A DNA stretch of 59,441 nt from Bryobacteraceae bacterium CoA2 C42 (GTDB lineage Bacteria > Acidobacteriota > Terriglobia > Bryobacterales > Bryobacteraceae), in NCBI GenBank assembly GCA_019931245.1, contig JAINDL010000088.1, positions 1-59,441 on the forward strand. The letters run 5' to 3'. Numbering within the stretch: the first letter of the stretch is position 1; every line of letters starts with the position of its first letter. Below the pieces are notes generated by a model, which was given only the letters and a program-made list of their open reading frames with translations, was not told the origin of the DNA and searched no databases. Of the stretch, positions 34,099 through 42,851 are shown one piece after another. A program made the translations under genes and the position numbers.

Positions 34099-34563
34099 AT
34101 GAAACAGCCGCTCGTGGATCAGATTTACGAAATCGCCGACCGCATCGCCCGCGCCGCCGGCCTCGAGATTGTCGAGGTGGAGCTGCTCGGCGGCGGCGCG
34201 GCTCGTCTGTTGCGGGTGTCCATTGACAAGCCGGGCGGCGTGTCGCATGCCGATTGCGAGCTGCTCTCCCGCGAACTAGGGGCCGAACTCGATGCCGGCG
34301 ATCTGATTCCCGGCGAGTCCGGCTATCAACTGGAGGTAAGTTCGCCGGGCGTGGAGCGCAAGCTCAGCCGTCCACGCGACTTTGAACGCTTCACCGGACA
34401 GAAGGTGAAGATCACCCTGCGGGAGCCGGTCGACGGCGCCAAACGCTATGAGGGTGTGCTCACATCCTTTATTGACGGCATCGTCACGCTTGAAACTCCG
34501 GCCAAGCCGGTGGCGATTCCGTTTCCTCTGATTAGCAAGGCCAATCTGAAGTTCGAGTGGTAG
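34099..34563 (+). CDS. rimP: Ribosome maturation factor RimP
   Basis: 154 residues from ATG 34099. N-terminal domain with VDQIYEIADRIARAAGLEIV and VDIEL-like strand VEVELLGGGAARLLRVSID, the linker LDAGDLIPGESGYQLEVSSP and GVERKLSRPRDFERFTGQKV, then a C-terminal SH3-like domain to the end. It assists assembly of the 30S subunit. It is the first gene of the classical rimP-nusA-infB-rbfA operon and lies immediately behind a leader hairpin. Confidence 0.95.
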   Translation: MKQPLVDQIYEIADRIARAAGLEIVEVELLGGGAARLLRVSIDKPGGVSHADCELLSRELGAELDAGDLIPGESGYQLEVSSPGVERKLSRPRDFERFTGQKVKITLREPVDGAKRYEGVLTSFIDGIVTLETPAKPVAIPFPLISKANLKFEW

Positions 34564-34576
34564 GAAGGAAAACACC

Positions 34577-35899
34577 TTGGGTACGATTTATCAATCCATC
34601 GAGATGCTCAGCAAGGAAAAGGGCATCGATCCGCAGGTCATCATCGAAGCCGTCAAGGACGCCATTCTGGTCGCTGCGCGCAAGCAGTTCAAGACCAACG
34701 AAGAACTGGTAGCCGAAATGGACGAAAAGACGGGGATGATCCAGATCTTCGGCGTCAAGAAGATCGTTGCCGAAGTGACCGACAAACTGCGGGAGATCAG
34801 CCTGAATGATGCCCTCGTGCAGGACCCGCGCGCTGTCGTGGGTGGAGAGGTGCGCACCAAGCTGCGGACCGAGGCCCTCGGCCGCATCTCGGCCCAGACA
34901 GCCAAGCAGGTCATCATGCAGAAGGTGCGCGAGGCCGAGCGCGACACCATCTTCAGCGAATTTCATAACCGGGTGGGCGAACTCTCCACCTGCACCATCA
35001 AGCGCGTCGAAGGACAGGATCTGATCTGCGATCTCGGCAAGACCGAAGCCCGCATGCCGAAAAAAGAGCAGTCGCGTCTCGAGTCGTTCAATATCGGCGA
35101 CCGCGTCCGCTGCGTCATCAAGAGCGTTGAGCGGAGCGGCAAGAACTCCGGCGTCATCCTCTCGCGGGCCGATTGCGAGTTCGTCAAGCGGCTCTTTGAG
35201 CAGGAAGTGCCCGAAATCTACGACAACACCGTTGTCATCAAGGCCTGCGCTCGGGAAGCCGGCGAGCGGACCAAGATCGCCGTCGCCTCCCGCGACCGCG
35301 ACGTCGATTCCGTTGGCGCCTGCGTCGGCATGAAGGGCATGCGCGTGCAGTCCATCATCCGCGAACTGCGCGGGGAAAAAATCGACATCATTGAGTACTC
35401 GGAAGACCCGGTCTCCTTCGCCACCCATGCCCTCAGCCCAGCTAAGATCAGCCGCGTTGCCATCCTCGACCTCGGCAGCAAGCACATGGAGGTCATCGTC
35501 GATGACAGCCAGCTCTCGCTGGCCATCGGAAAGAAAGGTCAAAACGTACGGCTGGCGGCCAAACTGATCGGCTGGAAGATCGATATCAAGAGCGAGGAGG
35601 AGAAGCGGCAGGAGGTCGAGTTGCAAATGGCCTCGCTCACTAACTCCGGCGCCCCGGTCTCCGTGCTGATCGACTTTGGATTGCCCGAAGCCGTGGCCGA
35701 GCGGCTGCTGGCCGGCGGCGTCGTTACTGTCGAAAAACTCGGTTCGATGACCCCGGAACAGATTATTGCCGTCCCCGGCGTTGGCAGCGAGAACATGGAG
35801 AAGATCGGCGAAGCGGTCAACGCCTACTACGGCACCCCCTACGAGTCAGCTCCCGCGGCCGAATCCCCCACCCCGGAGGAAGGCCCCGCGGCCGGTTAG
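34577..35899 (+). CDS. nusA: Transcription termination/antitermination factor NusA
   Basis: 440 residues. The TTG start at 34577 is chosen because AGGAAGGAAAA lies just upstream and the product begins at the conserved N-terminus (SIEMLSKEKGIDPQVIIEAV). The N-terminal polymerase-binding domain is followed by S1 (FHNRVGELSTCTIKRVE), KH1 (RTKIAVASRDRDVDSVGACV, GMKGMRVQSII) and KH2 (LAIGKKGQNVRLAAKLIGW). A single C-terminal helix-hairpin-helix region (LGSMTPEQIIAVPGVGSE) replaces the E. coli acidic repeats. It modulates pausing and termination. Confidence 0.96.
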   Translation: MGTIYQSIEMLSKEKGIDPQVIIEAVKDAILVAARKQFKTNEELVAEMDEKTGMIQIFGVKKIVAEVTDKLREISLNDALVQDPRAVVGGEVRTKLRTEALGRISAQTAKQVIMQKVREAERDTIFSEFHNRVGELSTCTIKRVEGQDLICDLGKTEARMPKKEQSRLESFNIGDRVRCVIKSVERSGKNSGVILSRADCEFVKRLFEQEVPEIYDNTVVIKACAREAGERTKIAVASRDRDVDSVGACVGMKGMRVQSIIRELRGEKIDIIEYSEDPVSFATHALSPAKISRVAILDLGSKHMEVIVDDSQLSLAIGKKGQNVRLAAKLIGWKIDIKSEEEKRQEVELQMASLTNSGAPVSVLIDFGLPEAVAERLLAGGVVTVEKLGSMTPEQIIAVPGVGSENMEKIGEAVNAYYGTPYESAPAAESPTPEEGPAAG

Positions 35900-35995
35900 G
35901 ACCGCCTGCTCCCCGGTTGTCCGTACCAGAACCGAACCGGTGTAGGGAACTTGCCTCGGAATCTGCTACTATGACAACTGGGGAAAATTCTCGCC

Positions 35996-36028
35996 ATGGA
36001 TTCAGGAGAAGTGTCGCTATGTAAATGA
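35996..36028 (+). other. Possible leader peptide upstream of infB
   Basis: ATG at 35996 opens a 10-codon frame, MDSGEVSLCK, ending TGA 36026-36028. It overlaps the left arm of the hairpin that precedes infB, so translation could influence folding. There is no strong ribosome site and so short a frame may be chance. Confidence 0.2.
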
Positions 36029-36050
36029 AAACGACACGCTTCCCTTTTTT
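36008..36050 (+). terminator. Hairpin with T-run upstream of infB
   Basis: GTGTCG (36011-36016) pairs with CGACAC (36032-36037), extended through a small bulge by GAA/TTC, and is followed by CCTTTTTT, ending 10 bases before the infB ATG. It looks like a weak terminator placed to attenuate infB relative to nusA, mirroring the hairpin before rimP. Confidence 0.5.
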
Positions 36051-36059
36051 AGATCATTT

Positions 36060-39000
36060 ATGAGTAAGATCCGTATCAACGAGCTGGCCCGTGAGCTTGA
36101 GGTTAAACCGAATGTCATCCTCGATATGCTCGCGGAGTATGGCGTAGAAGAAAAGAAAACGCATTCCAGCTCAGTTGACGAGGATGTGGCTATCGCGCTG
36201 CGGCGCCGTCTGGCCGGAATGGGTGAGTCCATGCCGGAGACCCAGGCCTCGCCGACGCCTCCTGCCGCCGCTGAGGTGTCGCCGCCTCCCCCGACCCGCG
36301 TGGTTCCTGCTGAGTCCCCTTCGCTCCCCCCGCCCGTCGCTTCTCCTGCGGTAGCGCCGCCGGTGGTCCCACCTCCCGCTCCGCCCCCCGCCGCCCCGAA
36401 TAGAGGGCCCCTCGCCCCGCTGGCGCCTCCTCTCGGCGCCCGCCCTGCGCCACCCCTTGCGCCGGCTCCGGAAGCCCCTGCGCCCACTCCTCCTCCGGCG
36501 CGGCCCATGTTTCCCTTGCGACCGCCGCTCGCCGCGGGAGGACCGCTCGTCCCCCCCATCGCGAGCAACCCGTCCCCCCCTGCCGCGCCCGCTGCTGCTC
36601 CGGCTCCCCCGGCGCGCCCGGTCGCTGCCCCTCCCCCGTTCGTCCCGGCCCGTCCGAGTGCGCCTGTTGCCCCTCCGGCCCGGCCTGCCCCCGCCGCCTC
36701 CGCTCCTCGTCAGTCCATGCCCGGCCAGTCCATGCCCGGCCCCAGTACCCCTCAGCCGCCAGTCCCCGCGCCCGGAGCACCTCGTCCGCCGGCGCCCCCG
36801 CGTCAACAGCCTCCCGCTGCCGTAATTCTTGGTACCCCGGCTCCCCGGCCCGCCGGCCCTGCCGCGCCCCCTGCCCCGCGTCCACCCGCCCCTCCTCCGC
36901 CGCGTCCGTCGGCGCCCGCCATGCCGGCACCCCCGCCTCAGCGCCCTGGCCCGGCTCCCGTGCGCCCCATGGCGCAGATCTCCAACCCCCAGCGGCCCCT
37001 CGTCGGACAACCTACCGCCCGGCCTGTCGTTCCGCCGCGGCCGGACATGGTCGATCGCCTGAACCAGCTCCGCCAAGCCCCTCCGGCTCCCGGCACCCCG
37101 CGCCCTGCTCCGCCTCCGCCAGCCCGCCCCGGCTCTCCCGCCCCCGGTCGTCCGCTTTTCCAGGGTTCCCGTCCTGGTGGACCCTCCCCCCGGCCCGGCG
37201 GCCCCGGCCAGCCCTCCGGCGGTGGTCGCCCTGGTGGCCCGCCCATGATGGGCCGTGGCCGCCCCATGCACCCCACCACCCCGGGGCGCATTGAGCCCCC
37301 CGTTCCACCGCCCACCACCGAAGCCGGTCGCCGGGAACCCGGTAAACGCGCCCGCGAGAAGCGCGAGGTCGAGCCGCAGGAGGGTCTGCTCAAGACCCGC
37401 TATGCCCGGAAGTCGGAGACTCCGCTCCCGGCCATCAACAAGGACATCACGATCTCAGAAGGCCTCACCGTCAAGGAACTGGCCGACAAGCTGGGCATCA
37501 AAACCAACCTCGTCATTAAGAAGCTCGTCGAAAAGAAGATCTTCGCCACCATCAACCAAACGCTCGATCTCAAGCTGGCCGAAACCGTCGCCCGCGAGTT
37601 CGGAGCCAGTACCAGCCACGTCTCCTACGAAGAGGAGAAGAGCTTCGAAGTCGAACTGGCCGAAAACCCGGCCGACCTCATCACCCGCGCCCCCGTCGTG
37701 ACCATCATGGGCCACGTCGACCACGGCAAAACCTCGCTGCTCGACGCCATCCGTTCGGCCCGCGTGGCGGACCGTGAGGCAGGCGGCATCACCCAGCACA
37801 TCGGCGCTTATCAGGTCGAAATCCACGGCAAGAAGATCGTCTTCATCGACACCCCTGGCCACGAAGCGTTCACCCGCATGCGTTCCCGTGGCGCCAAGGT
37901 CACCGACGTCGTCATCCTCGTCGTCGCCGCCGATGACGGCGTCATGCCCCAGACGATCGAAGCCATCGATCACGCCAAGGCCGCCGGCGTTCCCATCATC
38001 GTCGCGATGAATAAGATCGACAAGCCGGACGCCAACCCGGAAACGATCAAACGCCAGCTCATGGAACACGGCCTCCAGGCCGAAGACTGGGGCGGCGACA
38101 CCATCGTCGTGCCCGTTTCGGCCAAGCAGAAGACCAATCTCGACCTCCTGCTCGAAAACGTCCTCCTCGTGGCCGAGATCAAGAATCTCAAGGCCAACCC
38201 CACCCGGCCCGCCATCGGCAACGTGCTCGAAGCCAAACTCGACCGCGGCCGCGGCCCGGTCGCCACGGTCCTCGTCCAGAACGGTATCCTCCGCGTTGGC
38301 GATTTCTTCCTCTGCGGCGCCGTCTTCGGTAAGGTCCGAGCCATGTTTGACGACCAGGGTCTGCCCATCCGCGAGGCCCAGCCCTCCACCCCGGTCGAGG
38401 TCATCGGTCTCGACAGCCTGCCCGAGGTCGGCGATGCCTTCCAGGTCGTTACCGATACCGCCAAGGCCAAACAGATCGTCGTCTACCGCGAGGCCAAAGC
38501 CCGTGATGCCGCCATGGCCAAGGCCAAACAGCGCATCTCGCTCGAAGCGCTCAACATGCAGATGCAGTCCGGCTCCGACGCCAAGGACCTCAACATCATT
38601 ATCAAAACCGATGTGGGCGGTACCGCCGAAGTGCTCTCGGAGACGCTGCAGAAGCTCTCGACCGACAAAGTTCGGGTCCGCGTCCTGCGGCAGGGCGTGG
38701 GCGCCATCTCGGAAGCCGACGTGCTCCTCGCCTCGGCCTCGAACGCCATCATCATCGGCTTCAACGTGAAGCCGGACCGGACCGCCGCCGCCGTCGCCGA
38801 ACGCGAGCGGATCGATGTCCGATTCCACTCGATCATCTACGAAGTCACCGACGAGATCAAGAAGGCCATGCTCGGCCTCCTCGCCCCGGTCTACCGCGAA
38901 ATCTACAAGGGCAAGGCCGAAGTCCGCGAGATCTTCCGCATCACCAAGGTCGGCAATGTCGCCGGCTGCTACGTCACCGACGGCACCATCACCCGCAACT

Positions 39001-39200
39001 CCGAGGTGCGTGTCATCCGGAACGGCGAAACGGTGCACACCGGCAAGATCAGCCAGCTCAAACGCTTCAAGGACGACGCGAGCGAAGTCCGCAACGGTTA
39101 CGAGTGCGGCATCTCCGTCTCCGGCACCAACGATATCCAGGTGGGCGACATCCTCGAAGCCTTCCTCATGGAGCGGGTCGTCCAAGATAGCCTGAATTAG
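36060..39200 (+). CDS. infB: Translation initiation factor IF-2 with very long Pro/Ala-rich linker
   Basis: 1046 residues, long for IF-2. A first IF2_N domain ([20 protein letters not shown], residues 2-55) is followed by a Pro/Ala/Arg-rich low-complexity linker to about residue 420. A second IF2_N-like domain ([20 protein letters not shown]) precedes the GTPase: G1 GHVDHGKT (551-558), G3 DTPGHEAF, G4 NKID and SAK. Domains II-IV follow, with the C-terminal fMet-tRNA-binding barrel ending near [10 protein letters not shown]. It places initiator tRNA on the 30S subunit. The linker is likely unstructured. It is downstream of nusA behind a hairpin and is followed by ylxP after 1 base. Confidence 0.96.
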   Translation: MSKIRINELARELEVKPNVILDMLAEYGVEEKKTHSSSVDEDVAIALRRRLAGMGESMPETQASPTPPAAAEVSPPPPTRVVPAESPSLPPPVASPAVAPPVVPPPAPPPAAPNRGPLAPLAPPLGARPAPPLAPAPEAPAPTPPPARPMFPLRPPLAAGGPLVPPIASNPSPPAAPAAAPAPPARPVAAPPPFVPARPSAPVAPPARPAPAASAPRQSMPGQSMPGPSTPQPPVPAPGAPRPPAPPRQQPPAAVILGTPAPRPAGPAAPPAPRPPAPPPPRPSAPAMPAPPPQRPGPAPVRPMAQISNPQRPLVGQPTARPVVPPRPDMVDRLNQLRQAPPAPGTPRPAPPPPARPGSPAPGRPLFQGSRPGGPSPRPGGPGQPSGGGRPGGPPMMGRGRPMHPTTPGRIEPPVPPPTTEAGRREPGKRAREKREVEPQEGLLKTRYARKSETPLPAINKDITISEGLTVKELADKLGIKTNLVIKKLVEKKIFATINQTLDLKLAETVAREFGASTSHVSYEEEKSFEVELAENPADLITRAPVVTIMGHVDHGKTSLLDAIRSARVADREAGGITQHIGAYQVEIHGKKIVFIDTPGHEAFTRMRSRGAKVTDVVILVVAADDGVMPQTIEAIDHAKAAGVPIIVAMNKIDKPDANPETIKRQLMEHGLQAEDWGGDTIVVPVSAKQKTNLDLLLENVLLVAEIKNLKANPTRPAIGNVLEAKLDRGRGPVATVLVQNGILRVGDFFLCGAVFGKVRAMFDDQGLPIREAQPSTPVEVIGLDSLPEVGDAFQVVTDTAKAKQIVVYREAKARDAAMAKAKQRISLEALNMQMQSGSDAKDLNIIIKTDVGGTAEVLSETLQKLSTDKVRVRVLRQGVGAISEADVLLASASNAIIIGFNVKPDRTAAAVAERERIDVRFHSIIYEVTDEIKKAMLGLLAPVYREIYKGKAEVREIFRITKVGNVAGCYVTDGTITRNSEVRVIRNGETVHTGKISQLKRFKDDASEVRNGYECGISVSGTNDIQVGDILEAFLMERVVQDSLN

Positions 39201-39201
39201 T

Positions 39202-39489
39202 ATGCCCGCGGTTGGCGTGCTCCATCTGGAACTCCACTTGGACTACGCCCAGTCCATCAAAGAGAAACGCAACGTCATCCGCGGCCTCAAAGCCCGTCTG
39301 CGCAGCCGCTTCAACGTTGCCATCGCCGAAACCGGCCACCAGGACTCGCTCACGCGGGGTCTCGTGGCCGTCGTCACCGTCGCCCCCAGCCGTCCCTATG
39401 CCGAAGCGCTTCTCCAAAAGGTGGAAGACGAAGCGGCCTCACTCCTCGGTGCCACCCTCACCGGCTCCGGGGTAGAGTGGATGGAGTAG
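39202..39489 (+). CDS. ylxP: DUF503 protein (YlxP family)
   Basis: 95 residues with the family pattern: VLHLELHLDYAQSIKEKRNV then IRGLKARLRSRFNVAIAETG and a middle strand LVAVVTVAPSR. YlxP proteins are encoded between infB and rbfA in many bacteria and are thought to help ribosome assembly. It starts 1 base after infB and ends 6 bases before rbfA, so it is part of the same operon. Confidence 0.9.
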   Translation: MPAVGVLHLELHLDYAQSIKEKRNVIRGLKARLRSRFNVAIAETGHQDSLTRGLVAVVTVAPSRPYAEALLQKVEDEAASLLGATLTGSGVEWME

Positions 39490-39495
39490 AACACT

Positions 39496-39855
39496 ATGGA
39501 ACCACAAATTCGGGCCCAGAGGGTCTCAGAAGCCCTTCGTACCGAACTCGCCGAAATGATCAGCCTCGAACTCGCCGACCCTCGCGTAGACGGCGTTCTC
39601 GTTAACGAAGTCCACGTCTCCCCGGACCTCAAAAAAGCCCGCGTTCTCGTCGCCATTCCCACCGGCGCCGACCCCGCCACCGTCCTCGGCGCCCTCAACG
39701 GCGCCCGCGCCTTCCTGCGCACCCAGGTCGCCGAACGCCTCCAACTCCGCCGCACCCCCGACCTGCAGTTCGAGTCCAGCGCCGACGTCAACCCCGCGAA
39801 AGTCAAAAGCCTGCTCCGCCGCATCCAGCGCGGCCGGCCGCGGGAGCTCGAATAA
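39496..39855 (+). CDS. rbfA: Ribosome-binding factor A
   Basis: 119 residues, normal length. KH-like fold with RVSEALRTELAEMISLELAD, DPRVDGVLVNEVHVSPDLKK, ARVLV and the helix FLRTQVAERLQLRRTPDLQF. It matures the 30S 5' region of 16S rRNA. It is the last gene of the operon and its stop codon sits in the loop of a strong terminator-like hairpin. Confidence 0.95.
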   Translation: MEPQIRAQRVSEALRTELAEMISLELADPRVDGVLVNEVHVSPDLKKARVLVAIPTGADPATVLGALNGARAFLRTQVAERLQLRRTPDLQFESSADVNPAKVKSLLRRIQRGRPRELE

Positions 39856-39872
39856 GCCCCCGCGGCCTTCTC
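39836..39872 (+). terminator. Hairpin over the rbfA stop codon
   Basis: GGCCGCGGG (39836-39844) and CCCGCGGCC (39859-39867) form a perfect 9-bp stem with the rbfA stop in the loop, followed by TTCTCT. It lies between convergent rbfA and the aldolase gene and could end transcription from both sides, though the T-run is weak. Confidence 0.5.
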
Positions 39873-39880
39873 TGCCCGCT

Positions 39881-40714
39881 CTAAAGCAGCGCCGTCGGCC
39901 GCCGCTTCCAGTTGCTCGCAATCCCTTCGAGCGCCCCAATGTGCGCCCCGGCCTGCGTCAGAATGTGGTGCAGGTCGTTGCCCACGCTGAAGAAGCGGAA
40001 GCCCTTTTCGAGGAACTCCCCCACCCGCGCCGTGCCGAACAGGAAGATGCCCAGAATGACGTTGTTCTTCTCGGCCGCCGCAATCAGCTTGTTGGTCGCA
40101 TCCAGCAGTTCGGGCGACGTGTACATGTGCGGAAACTCGTACTTCACATAGAGCCCCATCGACATGCACAGGTCGTTCTGGCCCAGAAACAGCATGTCCA
40201 CCCCCGGAAGCGCCGCAATCGCATCAATATTATTAATACAGTCCGCCGTCTCCACCTGCAGCGCCACAATCACGTTATCATTGGCACTGCCCGCGTAACC
40301 CAGCAGACCGGCCTTGTTCATGCTCCGCTGCGGAAAATACACCGACCGCGTCCCCGCCATCGGATACTTCGCACAGCTGATGGCGTGCGCCGCCTCCTCG
40401 GCCGTGTTGATGTAGGGCACCAGAATACCGTCCGCGCCTAGATCGAGCGCCTGCTGAATCCCGGCCCGGTCGTGCGCCCCGGCCACGCGAACCATCGATT
40501 TGGCCCCGCCACTCGCAATCGCGCACAACATCGCCGAAAGCTTCTCATAACCCATCGGCCCGTGCTGAGAGTCCACCAGGAGCCAGTCATAGCCAGTGTG
40601 AGCCAACTGCTCGGCCACCGTAGGACTGTGCGAATTCAAAAACAGCCCCATTTTGGGGTGGCCTTCCCGCATCTGCTGCTTAAACTGGGCGCCGGAAACT
40701 GCTGTGTCAGACAT
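39881..40714 (-). CDS. HpcH/HpaI-family class II aldolase
   Basis: 277 residues. TIM-barrel aldolase features: DWLLVDSQHGPMG (base His51), SMVRVAG (Arg76), metal ligands Glu155 in LQVETADC and Asp181 in LFLGQNDLCMSMG. A very good ribosome site (AGGAGGG, minus strand) lies 7 bases before ATG 40714. Family members cleave 2-keto-3-deoxy acids to pyruvate and an aldehyde (for example 2-keto-3-deoxyrhamnonate); the exact substrate is not determined. It stands alone, convergent with rbfA and divergent from the next gene. Confidence 0.9.
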   Translation of the reverse strand: MSDTAVSGAQFKQQMREGHPKMGLFLNSHSPTVAEQLAHTGYDWLLVDSQHGPMGYEKLSAMLCAIASGGAKSMVRVAGAHDRAGIQQALDLGADGILVPYINTAEEAAHAISCAKYPMAGTRSVYFPQRSMNKAGLLGYAGSANDNVIVALQVETADCINNIDAIAALPGVDMLFLGQNDLCMSMGLYVKYEFPHMYTSPELLDATNKLIAAAEKNNVILGIFLFGTARVGEFLEKGFRFFSVGNDLHHILTQAGAHIGALEGIASNWKRRPTALL

Positions 40715-40794
40715 AATAACCCTCCTAAAAAGATAAGAACCTATTGCACTATAACCAACCTAATGGAGAAGCCGCAAACCGCCGATTTCCCACT

Positions 40795-41157
40795 ATGCCG
40801 CCGACCCTGCCTGAAACCTCCTCCGCCGCCCAACCCGCCGGGGCCGATGCCGCCTCGGACCTCGCCCAGGTCCGTGTCGAAATGTTGGCCGACGAAACCC
40901 TCATCCTGCGGATCCTCGCCACCCTCTACCTCAGCAAGAAACGGAACCTCATCGGCTACGCCATCTCCATCATCGACCTCGAAAAGAAACTCGACCTGCC
41001 TCGCGAAGGGGCCACCTTCGTCTGCGATTACATGAAATACCGCCGCCTCGTGCTCGCCGACGACAAAAGCCGCTTCACCATCACCGTCGAAGGCATCGAC
41101 TACCTCCGCCGCGGCCTCCAGATCGAAGAGGCCCCCCTTCTGGCTCCGCTAACCTAG
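40795..41157 (+). CDS. Hypothetical winged-helix-like protein
   Basis: 120 residues from ATG 40795; the frame extends to a TTG at 40744, so a longer form is possible. After a flexible Ala/Pro N-terminus, the segment LILRILATLYLSKKRNLIGY then IIDLEKKLDLPREGATFVCD and YMKYRRLVLADDKSRFTITV then EGIDYLRRGL has the helix-helix-wing order of small winged-helix proteins, close to what is seen in MarR/PadR-like or archaeal-type regulators. No ligand domain is present. It could be a DNA-binding protein; the function is unknown. It is followed after 5 bases by the propeller gene. Confidence 0.65.
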   Translation: MPPTLPETSSAAQPAGADAASDLAQVRVEMLADETLILRILATLYLSKKRNLIGYAISIIDLEKKLDLPREGATFVCDYMKYRRLVLADDKSRFTITVEGIDYLRRGLQIEEAPLLAPLT

Positions 41158-41162
41158 AGAAG

Positions 41163-42137
41163 GTGCGCCTCCTCCTTCCCCTTCTCTGTTCGCTCCCCCT
41201 CACCGCCGAAATTCGCTTCCTCCCCCAAGCCAGCGGCGTCGACGCCAGCCTCCGCGGTCTCGCCGCCGTCAACGCCCGCACCGCCTGGGCCAGCGGTACC
41301 GGCGGCGCCGTCCTGCTCACCACCGACGGCGCCACCTGGCAGCGCCGCCCCGTTCCCGGCGCCGAAACCCTCGATTTCCGCGATATCGCCGCCTTCAACG
41401 CCCGCCGCGCTATCCTCCTCGCCGCCGGACCCGGCGAAAAATCCCGCCTCTATCGCACCCGCGACGCCGGCGCCACCTGGCAACTCCTCCGCACCAACAC
41501 CGACCCCCAAGGCTTCTGGGACGCCATCGCCTTCTGGAACGATAAACGCGGCGTCCTCCTCGGCGACCCCGTCAACGGCCACTTCCTCATCGAAACCACC
41601 GAAGACGGCGGCCAAACCTGGCAGCGCCGCCCCACCCCGCCCGCCCTCCCCGGCGAAGGCGCCTTCGCCGCCAGCGGCACCTGCCTCGTCGTCCGCGGCC
41701 CGCGCGAAATCTGGTTCGCCACCGGCGCCGCCCGCGTCTTCCGCTCTACCGACGGCGGCCTATCCTGGACCGTCACCCCCACCCCCCTCCGCCAGCCCGA
41801 ATCTTCAGCCGGCATCTTCTCCCTCGCCCTCGGCCCCGGCCCCACCGCCGTCGCCGTCGGCGGCGACTACCGCCAGCCCCAACAAACCCGCCAAACCGCC
41901 GCCTTCACCACCAACCACGGCGCCACCTGGACCCCCGCCCCCGGCCTCTCCGGCTACCGCTCCGCCGCCGCCTTCTTCACCCGCACCACGGTAATCGCCG
42001 TCGGCACCAACGGCGCCGATCTCTCCACCGACGGCGGCAAAACCTGGCAGCCCCTCGCCGCCGCAGGCTACCACGCCGTCCAGTCCGGCTGGGCCGTGGG
42101 CCCCCAAGGCCGCATCGCCCGCGTCACGCTCAAATGA
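41163..42137 (+). CDS. Exported YCF48/BNR-type beta-propeller protein
   Basis: 324 residues from GTG 41163, with AGA AGG just upstream and a signal peptide (MRLLLPLLCSLPLTAEI). Repeats of the sialidase/photosystem-II-stability type carry the TTDGATW / TRDAGATW / TEDGGQTW / STDGGLSW / STDGGKTW motifs, about five to six blades. Such propellers occur in many secreted proteins of Acidobacteria; the ligand is unknown. Its stop overlaps the methyltransferase start (ATGA). Confidence 0.85.
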   Translation: MRLLLPLLCSLPLTAEIRFLPQASGVDASLRGLAAVNARTAWASGTGGAVLLTTDGATWQRRPVPGAETLDFRDIAAFNARRAILLAAGPGEKSRLYRTRDAGATWQLLRTNTDPQGFWDAIAFWNDKRGVLLGDPVNGHFLIETTEDGGQTWQRRPTPPALPGEGAFAASGTCLVVRGPREIWFATGAARVFRSTDGGLSWTVTPTPLRQPESSAGIFSLALGPGPTAVAVGGDYRQPQQTRQTAAFTTNHGATWTPAPGLSGYRSAAAFFTRTTVIAVGTNGADLSTDGGKTWQPLAAAGYHAVQSGWAVGPQGRIARVTLK

Positions 42138-42844
42138 CCCACCGCCGCCTCCCCACCCGTAACCGTACCGGCTGGACCTCCAACGTCCTCAACGAACTCA
42201 GCGAACTCTTCGTCGCCTTCGCCGCCCAAACCCAACGCCCCGTCCTCGACATCGGTGCCGCCTACGGCGTCGCCGCCCTCCCCGCCCTCGCCGCCGGCGC
42301 CACCGTCTACGCCAACGACGCCGACCCCACCCACCTCGCCACCCTGGCCGCCGCCACCCCGCCCGCCCACCAACCCCGCCTCCATCTCCTACCCGGCCGC
42401 TTCCCCCACGACCTCCACCTCCCCCCCGCCTCCCTCGACGCCATCCACGCCTCCAACGTCCTCCACTTCCTCTCCGGCCACGAACTAACCCGCGGCCTCG
42501 CCCTCGCCCGCCACTGGCTCGCCCCCGGCGGCCGCCTCTTCATTCAAGCCGGCACCCCCTACCAGCAGCCCTTCCAGGCCTTCCTCCCCACCTTCGAAGC
42601 CCGCCTCGCCGCCGGCCACCCCTGGCCCGGCTGGATCCCCGACGTCCGCGCCATCTCCCAACACAAAAAACTCGGCCAAATCCCCCCCGCCCTCCACCTG
42701 CTCGACGAACAAACCCTCTCCCGCCTCGTCCTCGCCCACGGCTTCAGCATCGAACGGTGCTGGACCTACTGCCGCCGCGACCTGCCCCGCAGCATGCACC
42801 TCGACGGCCGCGAAGGCGTTGGTCTCGTCGCGGTAATCGTATAA
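42134..42844 (+). CDS. Class I SAM-dependent methyltransferase
   Basis: 236 residues. Motif I is PVLDIGAAYGVAALPALAAG (about residues 36-55), motif II acidic residues in VYANDADPTHLATL, motif III DAIHASNVLHFLSG and a later LAPGGRLFIQAGTPYQ. All fit a Rossmann-like methyltransferase with an extra C-terminal part similar to those acting on small molecules or lipids. The substrate is unknown. It is translationally coupled to the preceding propeller gene and ends 7 bases before the TonB receptor gene. Confidence 0.88.
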   Translation: MTHRRLPTRNRTGWTSNVLNELSELFVAFAAQTQRPVLDIGAAYGVAALPALAAGATVYANDADPTHLATLAAATPPAHQPRLHLLPGRFPHDLHLPPASLDAIHASNVLHFLSGHELTRGLALARHWLAPGGRLFIQAGTPYQQPFQAFLPTFEARLAAGHPWPGWIPDVRAISQHKKLGQIPPALHLLDEQTLSRLVLAHGFSIERCWTYCRRDLPRSMHLDGREGVGLVAVIV

Positions 42845-42851
42845 TTAGAGG

